DNA of 64,000 nucleotides. It comes from Neurospora tetraspora. Lineage: Eukaryota; Ascomycota; Sordariomycetes; Sordariales; Sordariaceae. Position 1 is the stretch's first letter, and every line of letters starts with the position of its first letter. The DNA is taken from NCBI RefSeq assembly GCF_033439725.1, contig NW_026944384.1:5332001-5396000 (forward strand). The letters are read 5' to 3'. The notes under the pieces are model-generated. The model saw only the letters and a list, made by a program, of their open reading frames with translations, was not told the origin of the DNA and did no database searches. A program made the translations under genes and the position numbers. Shown piece by piece: positions 22,806-35,158 of this stretch.

Positions 22806-24020
22806 ATGGTTCGCAAGAACATCATCCTCTCCTCCCTCCTCCTGGGCCTCGTCTCAGCCTCGCCGCTCCACCAGAAGCGCCAGGAATTGCCCTTCGAGAG
22901 CTATGACGAGTCCGTGGCCGCCGGGGCCGACTCCACCGACGCTCCCCCCGTTGGCGACGCCGTTCCCCAGACCGTCTCGACCTTCGACCCCGATGCCGTG
23001 GCCGAGACCGTCGTGGCCACGGTCGTCGACACTCCCCCCGCTGAGGCTCAAGCTTCCACCGACGCTCCTCCCGAGGTCATCACCGTCACAAACCTCTTGA
23101 AGCGCACCGACGCCCCGGCCACCTCGTGCATTGTCCGCACCTCCAACGGCCCGCATGTGTCTTCCCCCGACACCCCCGAGGCCTTCACGAGCTATGCGGA
23201 CTTCGCCACCGCTGCCACCGACGCTACCAAGGCGGCTAACGTCCCTTCCGGCTACGCGGTCGTGCCTAACTTCGTCAACCTCAAAGCCGTGGCCAAGGAC
23301 AAGTCGTACATCACCTACACCAGCTCCAAGCTGAGCTTCTACGACCCCAAGAAGTGCGCCGCCATCTGCGACACCATGGCCGGCTGCACCTCGTTCAACA
23401 TCTACTACGAGCGCGTGCCGCTCGAGATCAGCAAGGCGACACAGGTGCCCGACGCCGCGCTCGGCTGCCCTGGCAATGCCGACGCCACCTCGGCCACTCT
23501 GATCAAGTGCGCCTTCTACGGCATGCCGCTCGTCGCCAGCACGGCCACGGAGGTCTACCAGTTCCAGGGCAAGGCCTTCAAGGTTGTCCACGCCGGCTCC
23601 ACGGCCTTCACCAAGTCCGCCGGCCCCTCGGTCGACGGTTTCCAGGGCCCCATCACCTTCGGCAACAATGGCGACGCCTCCATCAACGCACCCGCGCCCG
23701 TCATCGACCACGGCTACCTCCGCTCGCAGACCTTTGGCACCAACGTCCCCTTTTCCCCGGAACTCTGCGCCGCCAGCTGCAACGCCCAGACCGAGTACAA
23801 CAAACTGCACAACATCAACAAGGGCCAGGCCTGCGTCTTCTTCAACGCCTACATCTTTTACAAGAACGGCAAGGACGGCGTCTTCACTTGCGCGTACTAT
23901 GGTATCCCCTATGGTGCCAGCTTCGCCAAGAACAAGGGCCAAAGGGACAACTCTGGCAACGTGTGGACTGTCGGCAGCAGCTATGGCTACTACGCTCCTG
24001 GCTTCTATACTGCCAAGTAA
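22806..24020 (+). CDS. secreted protein with two PAN/apple-like cysteine modules
   Basis: Single exon, 404 residues. A signal peptide (MVRKNIILSSLLLGLVSA) is followed by Kex2-type KR sites at 24-25 and 99-100, so a ~75-residue Asp/Ala/Val-rich propeptide may be removed. Two related modules follow: CAAICDTMAGC...CAFYG from about 184, and CAASCN...ACVFFN...CAYYG from about 321. Both start after F-x-P and end with CA(F/Y)YG(M/I)P, like PAN/apple domains that bind protein or carbohydrate. I know no function; a wall or extracellular role is inferred. I chose ATG 22806 over the in-frame Met at 22752 because it starts a clean signal peptide. The 362-codon antisense frame is a GC3 shadow. Confidence 0.85.
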   Translation: MVRKNIILSSLLLGLVSASPLHQKRQELPFESYDESVAAGADSTDAPPVGDAVPQTVSTFDPDAVAETVVATVVDTPPAEAQASTDAPPEVITVTNLLKRTDAPATSCIVRTSNGPHVSSPDTPEAFTSYADFATAATDATKAANVPSGYAVVPNFVNLKAVAKDKSYITYTSSKLSFYDPKKCAAICDTMAGCTSFNIYYERVPLEISKATQVPDAALGCPGNADATSATLIKCAFYGMPLVASTATEVYQFQGKAFKVVHAGSTAFTKSAGPSVDGFQGPITFGNNGDASINAPAPVIDHGYLRSQTFGTNVPFSPELCAASCNAQTEYNKLHNINKGQACVFFNAYIFYKNGKDGVFTCAYYGIPYGASFAKNKGQRDNSGNVWTVGSSYGYYAPGFYTAK

Positions 24021-27000
24021 GTGGGACGCGCGGTCATCAAGACCACGACCACGACCACTTCTGTCTCGATTCGGTTTCGTGGGATGAGAGGGATGATTAG
24101 ACGGTTGGAAAGATCGGATGGGTAAACGAATGAGTGATGCTCGCTTGGATTCTTTGGCTCTTCCCGTTTCTTACAATCATTAATGCTCGGTTAGCTGTGC
24201 GAACAGTTGACACTTTTGGGTTTGGGTTTTGTGCTTTAATAGTTAGTTCTAATACATACCGTCGTTTGGGCCCATAAACTGTTGTCGTCAAGGTTGATTT
24301 TTCTTGTGATGTCCTTGTCATTGTCATTGATCGCCGCGCTTGAATGCCTATTTGGGAGTTGTCAGTAGACTGATTATAACGGTGTTTAAGGTGAATGGTT
24401 TTGACTTTGAGGTGCTGTCCGTGAGTGTCAAGATAGCATGACACCAAGGGGCTGCTGGCTTTGAAGTCGCTTGACTCTGGAAAATGACCACCAAACTCCC
24501 TTTCAAAGCCATTTTTTCTTCATGCCTCTCGCACTATTCATCTCATAATTCTCAGTTGTGTCCAGGATATTCGGCAATGGCCATGTAATGTCACCAAGGT
24601 GCCAGTCTCCTGAAGTCACTTGACTTTGAACATAAACGACCATATTGTTGCCAATAACGTTTACATCATTCCTCCCAAAAGTTTTCTGTTGCGTCTGATC
24701 TGCCATGACGTCTTTTACCGTAGACAAGAGTCAAAATGTGAAGTTGATATCTCCTCGGAAGAATCCGGATCGTCATTGCAATTACCCAAGACGTGCAGGT
24801 GCAGCATATCATCGATCGGGGCCCCTTGCACACCGTTACGAGCTCATCCAACAGTTCTTTCATCAGCACCCAGGCACCCTACGCGAGCCCGCGGCATTTG
24901 GCGAACCGATCTTCAGGTATGTTGGTCTAGTTGGGGAACAATGCTGCCATATCATTTCCCCGGATAATCGACAAACTTGACGATTGTGCCCAGAATAGGA
25001 TCGCCAGAAGGGCATTTTCTGCGTGTTTTCCTCGCGGCAAAGCAGTCTGAATAACATGCAAGTGAAGAATGAGGAGATATGACCAATCTCCCCATTACCG
25101 CTCTGAAAATCATCATCACAGCGGTTAGGATATTGCACTGACAATCCAGTCATAGCCACTTGGTAACTCCTGAGCATTATCAGAGACAACTAAGGATCGT
25201 GTAAAGTCTTCAGCCTCAAAACACACGGAAATGAGCGACAGTACAGAAAAGGAAAGAAAGCGGCTCGAGGACGGGTTGAAAAGGGGGGAGAGGCAGAAGA
25301 GTCGCGAATGGCTGTAATAATGCAGCAGAGCAGATGGGTGTCAACAGTAGGGGGCTAATGCAGGAACGAACACTTCTCTTCCTCTGCTCAGTGGACGACA
25401 GCGCCTCACGCCGCACGCCCGCAGACTTCACGATGACTTGCACAATGTGAGGAAAAAATACTTTGGCCAGACTGGCTGAACTGGGAGTCGTTAAGCGAAC
25501 GCGGATGCGAAAGGTAACCCCGCTCGCTGTCTTTGTTGCCGCTTTTTTTCTGGTTCTTGTTTTCTGTGACGGCTTCTCGCAGTGCCGGTGGTCGGCGGTC
25601 GGGGATACGGGCTGGGCATGGTCTGGGCATTGGAAGAGAGGCAGAAAGAGAATTGAAGAGGTGGAAAATGGTGCAAAGTAAAATGAAGCAGAGACGCCAC
25701 GCGCCACAACCCGACAAACGGTCCAGTGATGTTTGTGTGACTGGTACGTTGAGGCTGAGAGGAACAAAAATAGGCGGATAACACTGCCCGACTTCGTTAC
25801 CAGGTAAGTTGCTTGCCGTTGGGTGGAAATGGTGGGTGGTTAGTGGTGAGTCGGTGGTTGACTTTGTTGTGGAAAGCGAGAAAGTCGCGATACAAGACAA
25901 GGGTCGAGGAAAGAAATGGGGAAGACGTCTGGGCGCTGCGACGAGATACAAAGTACCGGTACTTTTCACAAGTACCAATGCCTGCCCCTGCTCTACACAG
26001 TAAACCGGGGTTTTGACAGGGCAGGCAATCCCAGACCAGGCTAGCCTGAACCGGGGTGCATTGTGGGTCTCGCCTCCACATTCAACCTCGCTAGTCTTGG
26101 CAGTCACGTCTCGCTTTCTGCTGTCACTCTCAGTGCTCTGAGCTGCTCCTCCCTTGTTGAGGTTCCTTCCATCTTCACGGTTGTCACTTCCATTGACAAG
26201 CTGAGCCCGGCAGTAGTGAAAATTCTGTTCGTTCCATTCAGCCACGCTTCAGACAGGCTACTGCCAGACCACTCCAAGACCAGTCAACATCCGGGCGTTC
26301 GAAGAGACTCGTCACGTAAACAGGTCAACCACACAACGAAGCGATACCAAGCGATACACCATCATCATGATAAGCAAGCGCTCGGCTCTTTCGCACACAC
26401 GGAATACTCCGCCCTATCATGGTTTGTTTTCGACCGAGGTATCACATCCCGTTGAGTTGAACCCATGGAAAGATCAAGATCCAGAAGTTGTCGAAATGCC
26501 CTTCAGCTGAGCCTCTCTCTAAAGGAGGATGCCATATCAAGAACCCAATTTGCCTTCCCGCCGATAGTTTGGGGGACGAGCAAACACCGAGTTGGCCACT
26601 GTCATGAGCGTTTGCTGATTGACATTGACATGTTGATGTGTCACTGTTGAGGTGGCTGTCACCCCGGAGATCACCCCGGAGAACCCTTCAAGCACACCGC
26701 AGGCACACCTCAACTTGTGGTAATGACGGTGCAAGTTCTGGTCCCTCAAGACTTCAAGCCACGCCCGCCACCCCCTTCCTTTGGCTGGCTGAGAGACAGA
26801 TGACACACAGAAAGGGTCTCAAGCGCACGAGGCGAGAGTGCCATTCCAGCAAGTCCAGCAAGTCCCGTTTCGGGCTGAAGACAGGCTCGGATATGCTAAA
26901 GACAGCCCGAAGAGGGTTGTTCACATGATGTATTGGCCAGCTGCAATGGAAAGGCCGAGATGGCCATAACTCTTCGGTCGGGCTGACCATCACCCGGGCG

Positions 27001-27402
27001 TTGGAATGCAATCGCCGTAAGCCCCTTCCGGAGCCCCCTCCGGTCCCAGATCACAGACATCTCTGGGCGGCTTCTCCATCTAAAACAGAGACACGGCTAT
27101 ATGAGATTGTCTCTCCCATCCCCTCCCGACCCGAGATCTCACTCATCCTTCCACTTCTTTGTCAACACCCCGATCCGCACCGTCATCTCGACGACTTCGT
27201 GTTCTTGTCTCGCAAGAGCCGATTCCGGTTGACTTGGACACCTCGGCATCACTTCGTCATTCCCCCAATGTGGTAGTCAATCGTTTACTTATTATATTTT
27301 CCCTAAAATCGGGATAGCCTTGTGGATATACCCGAACCTACAGTCTTTACTCATATTTCCATGACTTGATCGACACACTTATTGTAATATCCCTTCGCCA
27401 AA
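24021..27402. other. 3.4-kb intergenic region upstream of the giant WSC gene
   Basis: Several frames of 90-280 codons occur on both strands (for example 25406-26245, minus) with no domain or consistent splicing. A perfect 16-bp palindrome AAAGTACCGGTACTTT lies at 25950-25965. Otherwise nothing recognised; the right end should be the promoter of the 27403 gene. Confidence 0.5.
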
Positions 27403-30400
27403 ATGAGGCCCCTAGGTCTCTTACGCTCGTTTGTGAGCCTTGCGCTCTGCACGGCAACATGGGCAATGGATCCGACAGATACCATTATGGATGCCGGTAC
27501 GTCAATTACTATGCCCCCTCAACAAACGAGAAATGCTAACGGATCAACCTACAAGACTCGGCTGCTGTTGGCTATCTCCCAAACCACAACATGGATCCGG
27601 CAACCATTGAGGGAGGCGCATTTGGCCAGATTTGGTCCTTCACAACACCAAAGAATCCTCTCAACCAGATTGAGCAGTTCTACTCTAAACTCTTAGTATA
27701 CACACCAAAGGCCACGGGAAAGCAAACCGTCATTGCCTTCTCAGAGCAAAACCGCATCTACGTTCTCGATGCGGTGAACGGCACTCTCTACAACAGCCGT
27801 GATCTAAGCGAGCAGGATCCCGCCGAAGCCCCGTTTATCGTCTCCGACTTGGGCAACTGCAACGACATTAGCGGAACAATCGGTATTACTGGCACGCCCA
27901 TCATTGACCCCAACACAGAAACCATCTACTTTTGGGCCAAGGGCTACAGGGATGCAACCACGAAAGGCTGGAAGAACGGCGCCTACCGTTTCCATGCCAT
28001 TGATGCATGGACCTTGCAAGAGAGGCCTGGTTTCCCAACCAATATTGAAGGCAAGTATGCCGATAACGACAAGACCCGCTACTTCACCGGTGGTGGTGTT
28101 CTTCAGCGCACCTCCCTAAACCTCATCAACGGTGTGGTTTATGCTGGTTTTGGTGGCCACTGCGATTTGTTCAACTACACCGGCTGGGTAGTTGGCATGA
28201 GAGCTTTTAGTGGTGAGTTCGTCACCGCTTATGCCACCGCTGGTGGAGATCGTGCCCCCAAGCAAGATGGCACCTGGGATGGAGGCGGTGGTGGCTGCGG
28301 TATCTGGCAGAGCGGTGCCATTCTGGCCTCAGACAACCCGAGTCGGCTCTTCTTCGCTACTGGAAACGGCTACGGAGTCATGGCGAATCAACAGTTAGCC
28401 GCCAGCGGTAGAATCCACCTCGACACCCTCTCCGAAGCCATTGTGAATATGGCCATCGATCCAGCCACTGGAAAGGTCACGCAACAAGACTACTTCGAGC
28501 CATACACTTACCAAGCTATCGACTCTGCGGATCGTGACTTGGGCGGCGGTGGTGTTTCCATCCTGCCATTCGGAGGCGGCGGTGTCAAGCAGCTTGCGGT
28601 AACAGCAGGCAAGAACGGCCAAGCCTACATCTGCAATGCTGATAACCTGGGAGGCTACAAGATGGGTGCCGGTGGTGGTGATGCCATCATCCAGACTATC
28701 ACTCCTCCCCAGGGTACAGCCATGTTTGGAAACGTTGGCGCATATCCGCTTGAGGGTGGCTACATGTACATCACTCCTGTCGGTGCCCCGACTTATGCCT
28801 ACGCTCTTGGTTACGACTCAAGTGGAAAGCCGGCCTTCAGTGTGGCCGGTTCGACTCCTGACAAGTCGGCTGGCAGAGTCGGTACTGGATCCGCAACCAT
28901 CACCACTCTCAACGGCCAACCGGGAACAGGCATTCTCTGGATGAGTGATCCTGACAACGGCATCCGCGCTTACCATGCGGTGCCACGGAATGGGCAGCTC
29001 GTAAAAATTCCTCTTCCCGCTACTCCAGTCTTGTCCAAGTTCCAGCGTCCAGTCTTTGGCGATGGACGGTACTACACCAGCACATACACCGGACAGATTC
29101 TGGCTTTCGGGTCCCCTGTCAAGTTGCCTTTTGACTGCGGTGGTCCCTTCAACTTCGGAGAGGTCCCCATCGGAACATCCAAGACGATCAACGTCACTTG
29201 CACCGCCAAGATCAATGTCAACCAGATCACCAACATCACAACTGGCAACCCCCTATACAAGGTATCCTTAGTCGATCTCGCCCAAACCGGGGTTACTGCT
29301 GGCAAATCTTTTACGCTCTCCATCAAGTTTGATTTGAGCGGGTACACGTTGGACTCTGGCAGCACAAGCTCCCCGACCATGCAACCTGGTGTGCAATCCG
29401 GCTCTGTCACCCTCAACACAGTCAATGCTGTTACGGGTTATTCGACTGCACAGCCCCTTTCTGTGACCGGCAACACAGTGACAGACGGACCCTTTGCGGC
29501 GATCAACCCCAATGCAGTCGATTTCCAACCACTTGTCATTGGCTCTGCCTCTGCGGAAGGAGGATCGCAAAACACTGTGGTCATTCAGAACTTAGGCAAA
29601 GGACCCATGAAAATTCTTGGGTACGCTTTCACCACCGATGGCCCTAACTCGGCAACTGCAAAGTTCACGAATGTCACCATCGATGGCACTCACACGAAGC
29701 TTGATGCCGACGGTTACTTCACTGCTGAGGACCTGCCTGAGCTCGACTCTACTGTCGCCGCTGGATCATCTGTGATCATTCACATGACGTTCCTTGCTCC
29801 CAAGCTTGGTTCCTTCTCTACCACCTTCACTGTCTTCACTGACGGTGGCATGGCCTACTCTGTCTTGACCGGATCCGCCAACTCGCAGCCCATTGCTCTC
29901 CTGGAGCATTCCACCAGCGAAGGCGGCTGGGTAACGATCCCTTTCTGCAATGATCCTACTCAAACTTGCACCTTCAACATCGACATGGGCACTTCGCCTG
30001 GTCTTACCAACACTGAAGTGACCATTCGGTTCACGAACAAGGGCGGTTCTGATCTGATGATTGACAAGTCCAAGCCCCCTATGGGCTCTGTTCTGGGTGC
30101 CCAAAACCCAAGCAGCGATCTCTTTGAGGGCATGGTTATCAAGCCTGGAAAATCCGAGAGTGCCACTATCTTCTTCACCCCTGGCGCTGCCCCTCTCAAT
30201 GCGGATCCCATTGTTTACTCTGGCGCCTGGACACTGAACGTTAACGATCTTGCCTTCGGCGTGCATGTCGTCAACTTCATTGGTACCCTACGGGCTACCA
30301 AAGTAGGTCCAACGCTGCCGGATGGATCAGCCCGCTTCAAGTATCTCGGCTGCTACAAGGACAGTAACGCCAACCGGCTTGAAACCACCCAGGCGCAGTT

Positions 30401-33400
30401 CCCTGCGGATAACGACAATGGAAAGTGCCAGCAGTACGCTATCACTAACAAGGCTGCCTTTGCCGGTACCCAGTACACCTATGAATGCTGGGTCGGCCGC
30501 AGCATCCCCCCTGCGAGCCTAAAGGTTGACGACTACCTCTGCAACACCTACATCTGCCCCGGTGACAAGTCGCAGTTCTGCGGTGGTGTGGGCAGCTACA
30601 TGACGATGTGGTATGACACCACCGGCTACTTTCCTGAGAACGGTACTCTCGCTCCCGCTTTCAGGCCTCCTACGAACAAGGAAGAAGTTGTGGGTAACTG
30701 GGAGTATGCTGGTTGCCGTACTGACAATTCGGCTTCCCCTGCGACCAGAGCTCTCAATGACCGGATTGTCGGACAGTCCAGCACCAACACCGTTGAGAGC
30801 TGCGCCGCAGCTTGTGCTGGCTTCTCCTTCTTCGGTGTTGAGTGGGGTGTTGAATGCTACTGCGGTAATAAGCTCAACACCGGTAGCACCGTTGCTGATG
30901 AGAAAATCTGCAACTACGTCTGCGGCGGCGATCCGACTGAGCTATGCGGTGGTTCAGGCCGCATCTCGGTTTACAAGCAGAAGGGCACCGTCATTGGTAA
31001 CCCATCATCAGGCGTGTCATCTTCATCCGCGACAGCATCCGGAACCGCTTCCGCCACTGCTTCTGCTTCTTCCACATCCTCATCTGCAGTCGCTTCCAAC
31101 ACTCCCGGAAACCCACAGTCTATCGGCCAATACGGGTTCTTGGGTTGCTACAGCGATGCTGTTGCCTCCCGTTCTCTCCAGGGCAAGAACACCCAGTCTA
31201 ATGTCATGAATCTCGATGACTGCGCTACCTACTGCGCCGGATATAAGTACTTCGGTACCGAGTACTCGGCTGAATGCTTCTGCGGCAACGATCTTCTCAA
31301 CGGGGCTGCCCTGGTCACCGACGGCCGCTGCAACATGCTTTGCAATGGCAACCAACAACAAATCTGCGGTGGTAGCAATGGTCTCTCCATGTACCAGCTC
31401 AACCCCAACGGCACCTCTAGCTCAGTCACCGCTTCCGGTTCTGCTACTCAATCAGCCACGGCATCTGGGACGGCATCTGGGACGGCATCTGGGACGGCAT
31501 CTGGGACCGCCTCTGGCACCGCCTCCGGTACTGCTTCCGGCTCCGCTTCCGGTTCTAACACCGCTTCAGCAACCACCACATCCTCCGCCGCCCCAACCCA
31601 GCCCACTGTCTCCGTCAAATGCCCCGACAACAACAATGGCACCTACCTCTCCCTCAACGGCAAGACCTTCCTCCTCGAGTGTTTCACCGACCACGAAGCC
31701 GGCGACCTCGCTCTCGCTTTCGTCGACAGCTACGCTTTGTGTGCCGAGAAGTGCTCCACCACTGATTTGTGCATGGCTTTCGCGTACGTGCCCGGTGGTA
31801 CTGGTATTCAGGCTCCGTGCTACATGAAGAAGTCGGTCGGACGTGGTTTTAATAACCAGGCGGTTTGGGGAGCTCAGATTATTGCTGTGGCTTCTAGTTC
31901 GACCACAACAAGTGCTGCTGCTGCGACAACGAGTGCGGCAGGTGCGACGGGCTCGACTGCTGGTGCTAATCCTTCTGGGTTGGTTGTGACTGGTTCGACT
32001 GCCACCGGTTCTGCCACCGGTTCTGCCACCGGTTCTGCCACCGACTCTGCTGCCGGTTCTGCCACCGGTTCTGCCACCGACTCTGCTGCCGGTTCTGCTA
32101 CCGGCTCGACTGCCACCGGTTCGATTGCCGCTGGTTCGACTGCTGCTGGTTCAACTGCTGCCAGTGCTATAGGATCGGCTGCTACTTCTGCCACATCGGC
32201 GGCCGCCTCCGGTACTGCCGCAGCCTCAGCTGTCGCTTCTGGTTCCGGCTCGGGTGCTGCTTCCGGCGTGGCTTCGATAGCGGCCTCTACTGCGGCTTCC
32301 GGTATTGCTTCTGCCAGTGATGCTCCCTCGGGCAGTGTTATTCCTTCGGGTAGCATTATTCCCTCGGGCAGCGTTGTTCCTTCGGGTAGTATTGCTCCCT
32401 CGGGCAGTGTTGTTCCCTCGGGCAGCGTTGTTCCTTCGGGCAGCGTTGTTCCCTCGGGTAGTATTGCTCCCTCGGGCAGTGTTGCTCCCTCGGCCAGCAT
32501 TGCTTCCAGTGCCAGCGTTGCTCCCTCTGCCAGTGCCAGCATTGCTCCCTCTGCCAGCATTGCTCCCAGTGCCAGCGTTGCTTCTAGTGCTAGTGTTGCT
32601 CCTAGTGCTAGTGTTGCTCCCAGTACTAGTATTGCTCCGTCGGGCAGTGCCGCCGCCTCGGAAAGCGTTGCTCCTACTGGAAGTGTTGCTCCAAGCGCGA
32701 GTGTTGCTCCTGTTTCCAACACCAGTATCGCTCCCACAAACTCTGCGAGTATCGCTCCCTCGAATAGTGCCAGCGTTGCTCCTACGAACTCCTTGAGTAT
32801 CGCTCCTACGAACTCCTTGAGTATCGCTCCTACGAACTCTGCGAGTGTCGCTCCCACGAATTCTGCAAGTGTCGCTCCTACGAACAGTGCCACTATTGCT
32901 CCTACGAACTCTTTAAGTATCCCTCCCTCGAATAGTGCTACCGTTGCTCCCACGAACTCTTTAAGTGTCCCTCCCACGAATAGTGCCAGCGTTGCTCCTA
33001 CGAATTCCGCGAGTGTTGCTCCCACTACGAGTGTTGCTCCTAGCGTTGCTCTAGGATCCAGCTCGTCCACTACTGCTCCTGCGGTTGTCAGCACCACTAC
33101 TACTGCACCTGCCGTCACCTCAGCTCCTCCTACGGTTGTTAGCACCACCACCACTGCACCTACCGTCACCTCAGCTCCTCCTGTCGCTGGCACAACTACT
33201 ACAGCCGCCGCGGCCGTCACTACTACAGCTCCTGCTCCAGCCACCACTACCTCCACTACACTTACCGTCACCTCAGCTCCTCCTGTCGCTGGCACAACTA
33301 CTACCACTACGAACACCGTCTCAGCCTTGCCTACAACTGGCACGACTACCACAGCCGCCGCGGCCATCACTACTACATCTCCTGCTCCAGCCACTACTAC

Positions 33401-34502
33401 CACTACCGCTACTTCTTCTAATACGAATACTATCCCAGCCTTGCCTACAACTAGTACAACTAGTACAACGAGTACAACTAGTACAACGAGTACAACTAGT
33501 ACAACGAGTACAATTAGTATAACGAGTACAACTAGTAGAACTACTACAACCGCCGCGGCCATCACTACTACAGCTCCTACTCCAGCTACTACCACCACCA
33601 CCACTGCCGCCACCACTTCCACCACGAACACCGCCCAAGCCTCGCCTACAATTCCTACTGTTGTGAACTGGGACTACCAAGGATGTGCCAGCGACTCCAA
33701 CACCGCCGCGCCTACCGCTCGCGCGCTAAACGGCACCTACCTGTACGACAACACCGGCATGACCATGACCGTCCAAAAATGCCTTGACTTCTGCGCCCAG
33801 CAAAACTACCCTCTCGCCGGCCTTGAGTTCCAAACCCAATGCTTCTGCGGTCTCGAGATCAAGCCCGGCTACAGCCTTGGCCAAACCGGCTGCAACCTCA
33901 CCTGCGCCGGCGACCCATCCACACGCTGCGGTGGCCGTGCTCGTCTGGACGTCTATAGACAAACCAATTACGTCACGCCCCGTCTCGTCAACCCGTCCGT
34001 CGTCAACGGGCGCACGGCGACGCCACAGGGCTGCTTCGTTGATAACTCGACGGCTCGTATCCTCAAGGGTCACACGTACACCAACGGCACGAGCATGACG
34101 GTCGAGATGTGCCAGGACCGGTGTCAGACGAGAGGTTTTAGCCTCTTTGGTGTGGAATTCGGCAAGGAGTGCTATTGCGGCAATTCGCTGGCGGATACGG
34201 CGGTTGCGGCGTCGGAGCTGTATGAGTGCAAAAGGTCGTTCTGCGTAGGTGATAAGACGGAGTTCTGCGGTGCTGGGTCGAGGTTGCTGTTATACAGCAT
34301 TCAGCCGGCAGGGACTAGTAGGAGAAGTACAGGGAGGAGGGATGAGGGAATGGTGAAGGTGAAGTTGCCCAAGTTAAGGGAAAATGAGGAATCTGAATAT
34401 GAGTTGAGCTGGGATGGCGAGGGAGTTGTGGGACAAGTGAAAAGAAGTGGCTCTGGGTGGAAGAGGGCTGAGAGGAGATGGAGACGTGGTCCTGGACGGT
34501 GA
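27403..34502 (+). CDS. giant secreted WSC-domain protein with beta-propeller and Ser/Thr stalk
   Basis: Two exons, 27403-27496 and 27556-34502, with a 59-nt intron; 2,346 residues. Order: signal peptide (1-21); PQQ-type beta-propeller-like domain (about 40-510, with repeats such as IYVLDAVNGTLYNSR); HYDIN/ASH-like Ig region (about 545-930, FNFGEVPIGTSKTINVTC); WSC modules at ~957-1055, 1079-1175 and 1223-1317; PAN-like module at ~1383-1475; ~590 residues of Ser/Ala/Thr/Pro repeats; WSC modules at ~2068-2169 and 2186-2281; basic tail. WSC modules show the CYxD...ECxCG...CxGxxxxxCGG pattern and bind glycans. No C-terminal membrane helix or GPI signal is visible, so it is probably secreted or wall-bound. 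The stalk should be heavily O-glycosylated. Role inferred: wall adhesion or matrix. A further 3' exon cannot be excluded. Confidence 0.9.
32326..33036 (+). repeat. coding minisatellites of the Ser/Pro stalk
   Basis: First, an 18-bp unit encoding (G/A)S(V/I)(V/A/I)PS from about 32326 to 32640. Then a 24-bp unit encoding NSxS(V/I)APT from about 32735 to 33020. Units differ mainly at wobble sites, so the peptide is kept while the DNA drifts. Confidence 0.85.
33450..33540 (+). repeat. 9-bp coding minisatellite (Thr/Ser)
   Basis: About ten copies of ACTAGTACA or ACGAGTACA encoding TST repeats in the stalk of the giant WSC protein. Frames on the opposite strand are shadows. Confidence 0.9.
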
Positions 34503-35158
34503 TGATGATTTTTAGATGTTCTTTTCGTCTTCTCTTTTTTCCCCGTTACATACAACCGTTGTTGTTGCTAGACATGTGGATAAGGTGTGTGCGGAAGGGT
34601 GTAATAGTTGGTGGCTTGGAGGATAATTAGAGCAAAGGCAGCGTACGCATACACAATCATCTCCTAATCTAATCATACATGTTGTTCTAATTCGATGAAT
34701 CTTGATACCATGTTCTTGCTTCGATATCACGCCGATAGATGCCCGAGTGTTCACAGTTTGTCAACCACATCAGATGCATTCAGGGGGAGTTCAGGAACCA
34801 TTCAGGGGTAACACACCTATGACCCTAACCCTAGCTAAATCCGCCATGGCCCGTGCTGCCAAGCATTGGCCCCGGTTCGAGACTCCGCAGAGGCTCCAAA
34901 AAAATTCCGGCGAGGCGGCACAACGGGGACCGGCACCTCTTCGAGCCTCGACGCGGGACCAGGACCTTGCGCTTGCCGGAGAAGGAACCTCGCTGCCCTC
35001 TGCCCGCAGTCCGTGACAGACCTTCGGCCCCGATTTCCCGCGTGCGCCGGACCCTCTTCCTCAACCACCACTCCGAAGCGACAACCCCCCGTCGCCAATT
35101 CCGAAACCAGAGCGTCCGCCCGAACGCCGGTTTCTTTTTTTCGGTATCTTAATTCACC
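34503..35158. other. intergenic between WSC gene and uL5m gene
   Basis: 656 bp: 3' flank of the giant gene, then the promoter/5' UTR of the uL5m gene. Overlapping frames of 77-350 codons run into the uL5m exons out of phase and are shadows. Confidence 0.55.

Noticed and set aside
22854-23942. 362-codon minus frame
   Set aside because: Antisense shadow of the secreted PAN-like gene, Gly/Val-rich with no domain.
25406-26245. 279-codon minus frame and partners between 25.2 and 26.3 kb
   Set aside because: No domain, no consistent splicing and mixed amino-acid content unlike neighbouring genes.
31874-33631. 585-codon minus frame rich in Val/Ala/Glu/Gly
   Set aside because: Mirror image of the Ser/Thr/Ala stalk repeats of the giant WSC gene.
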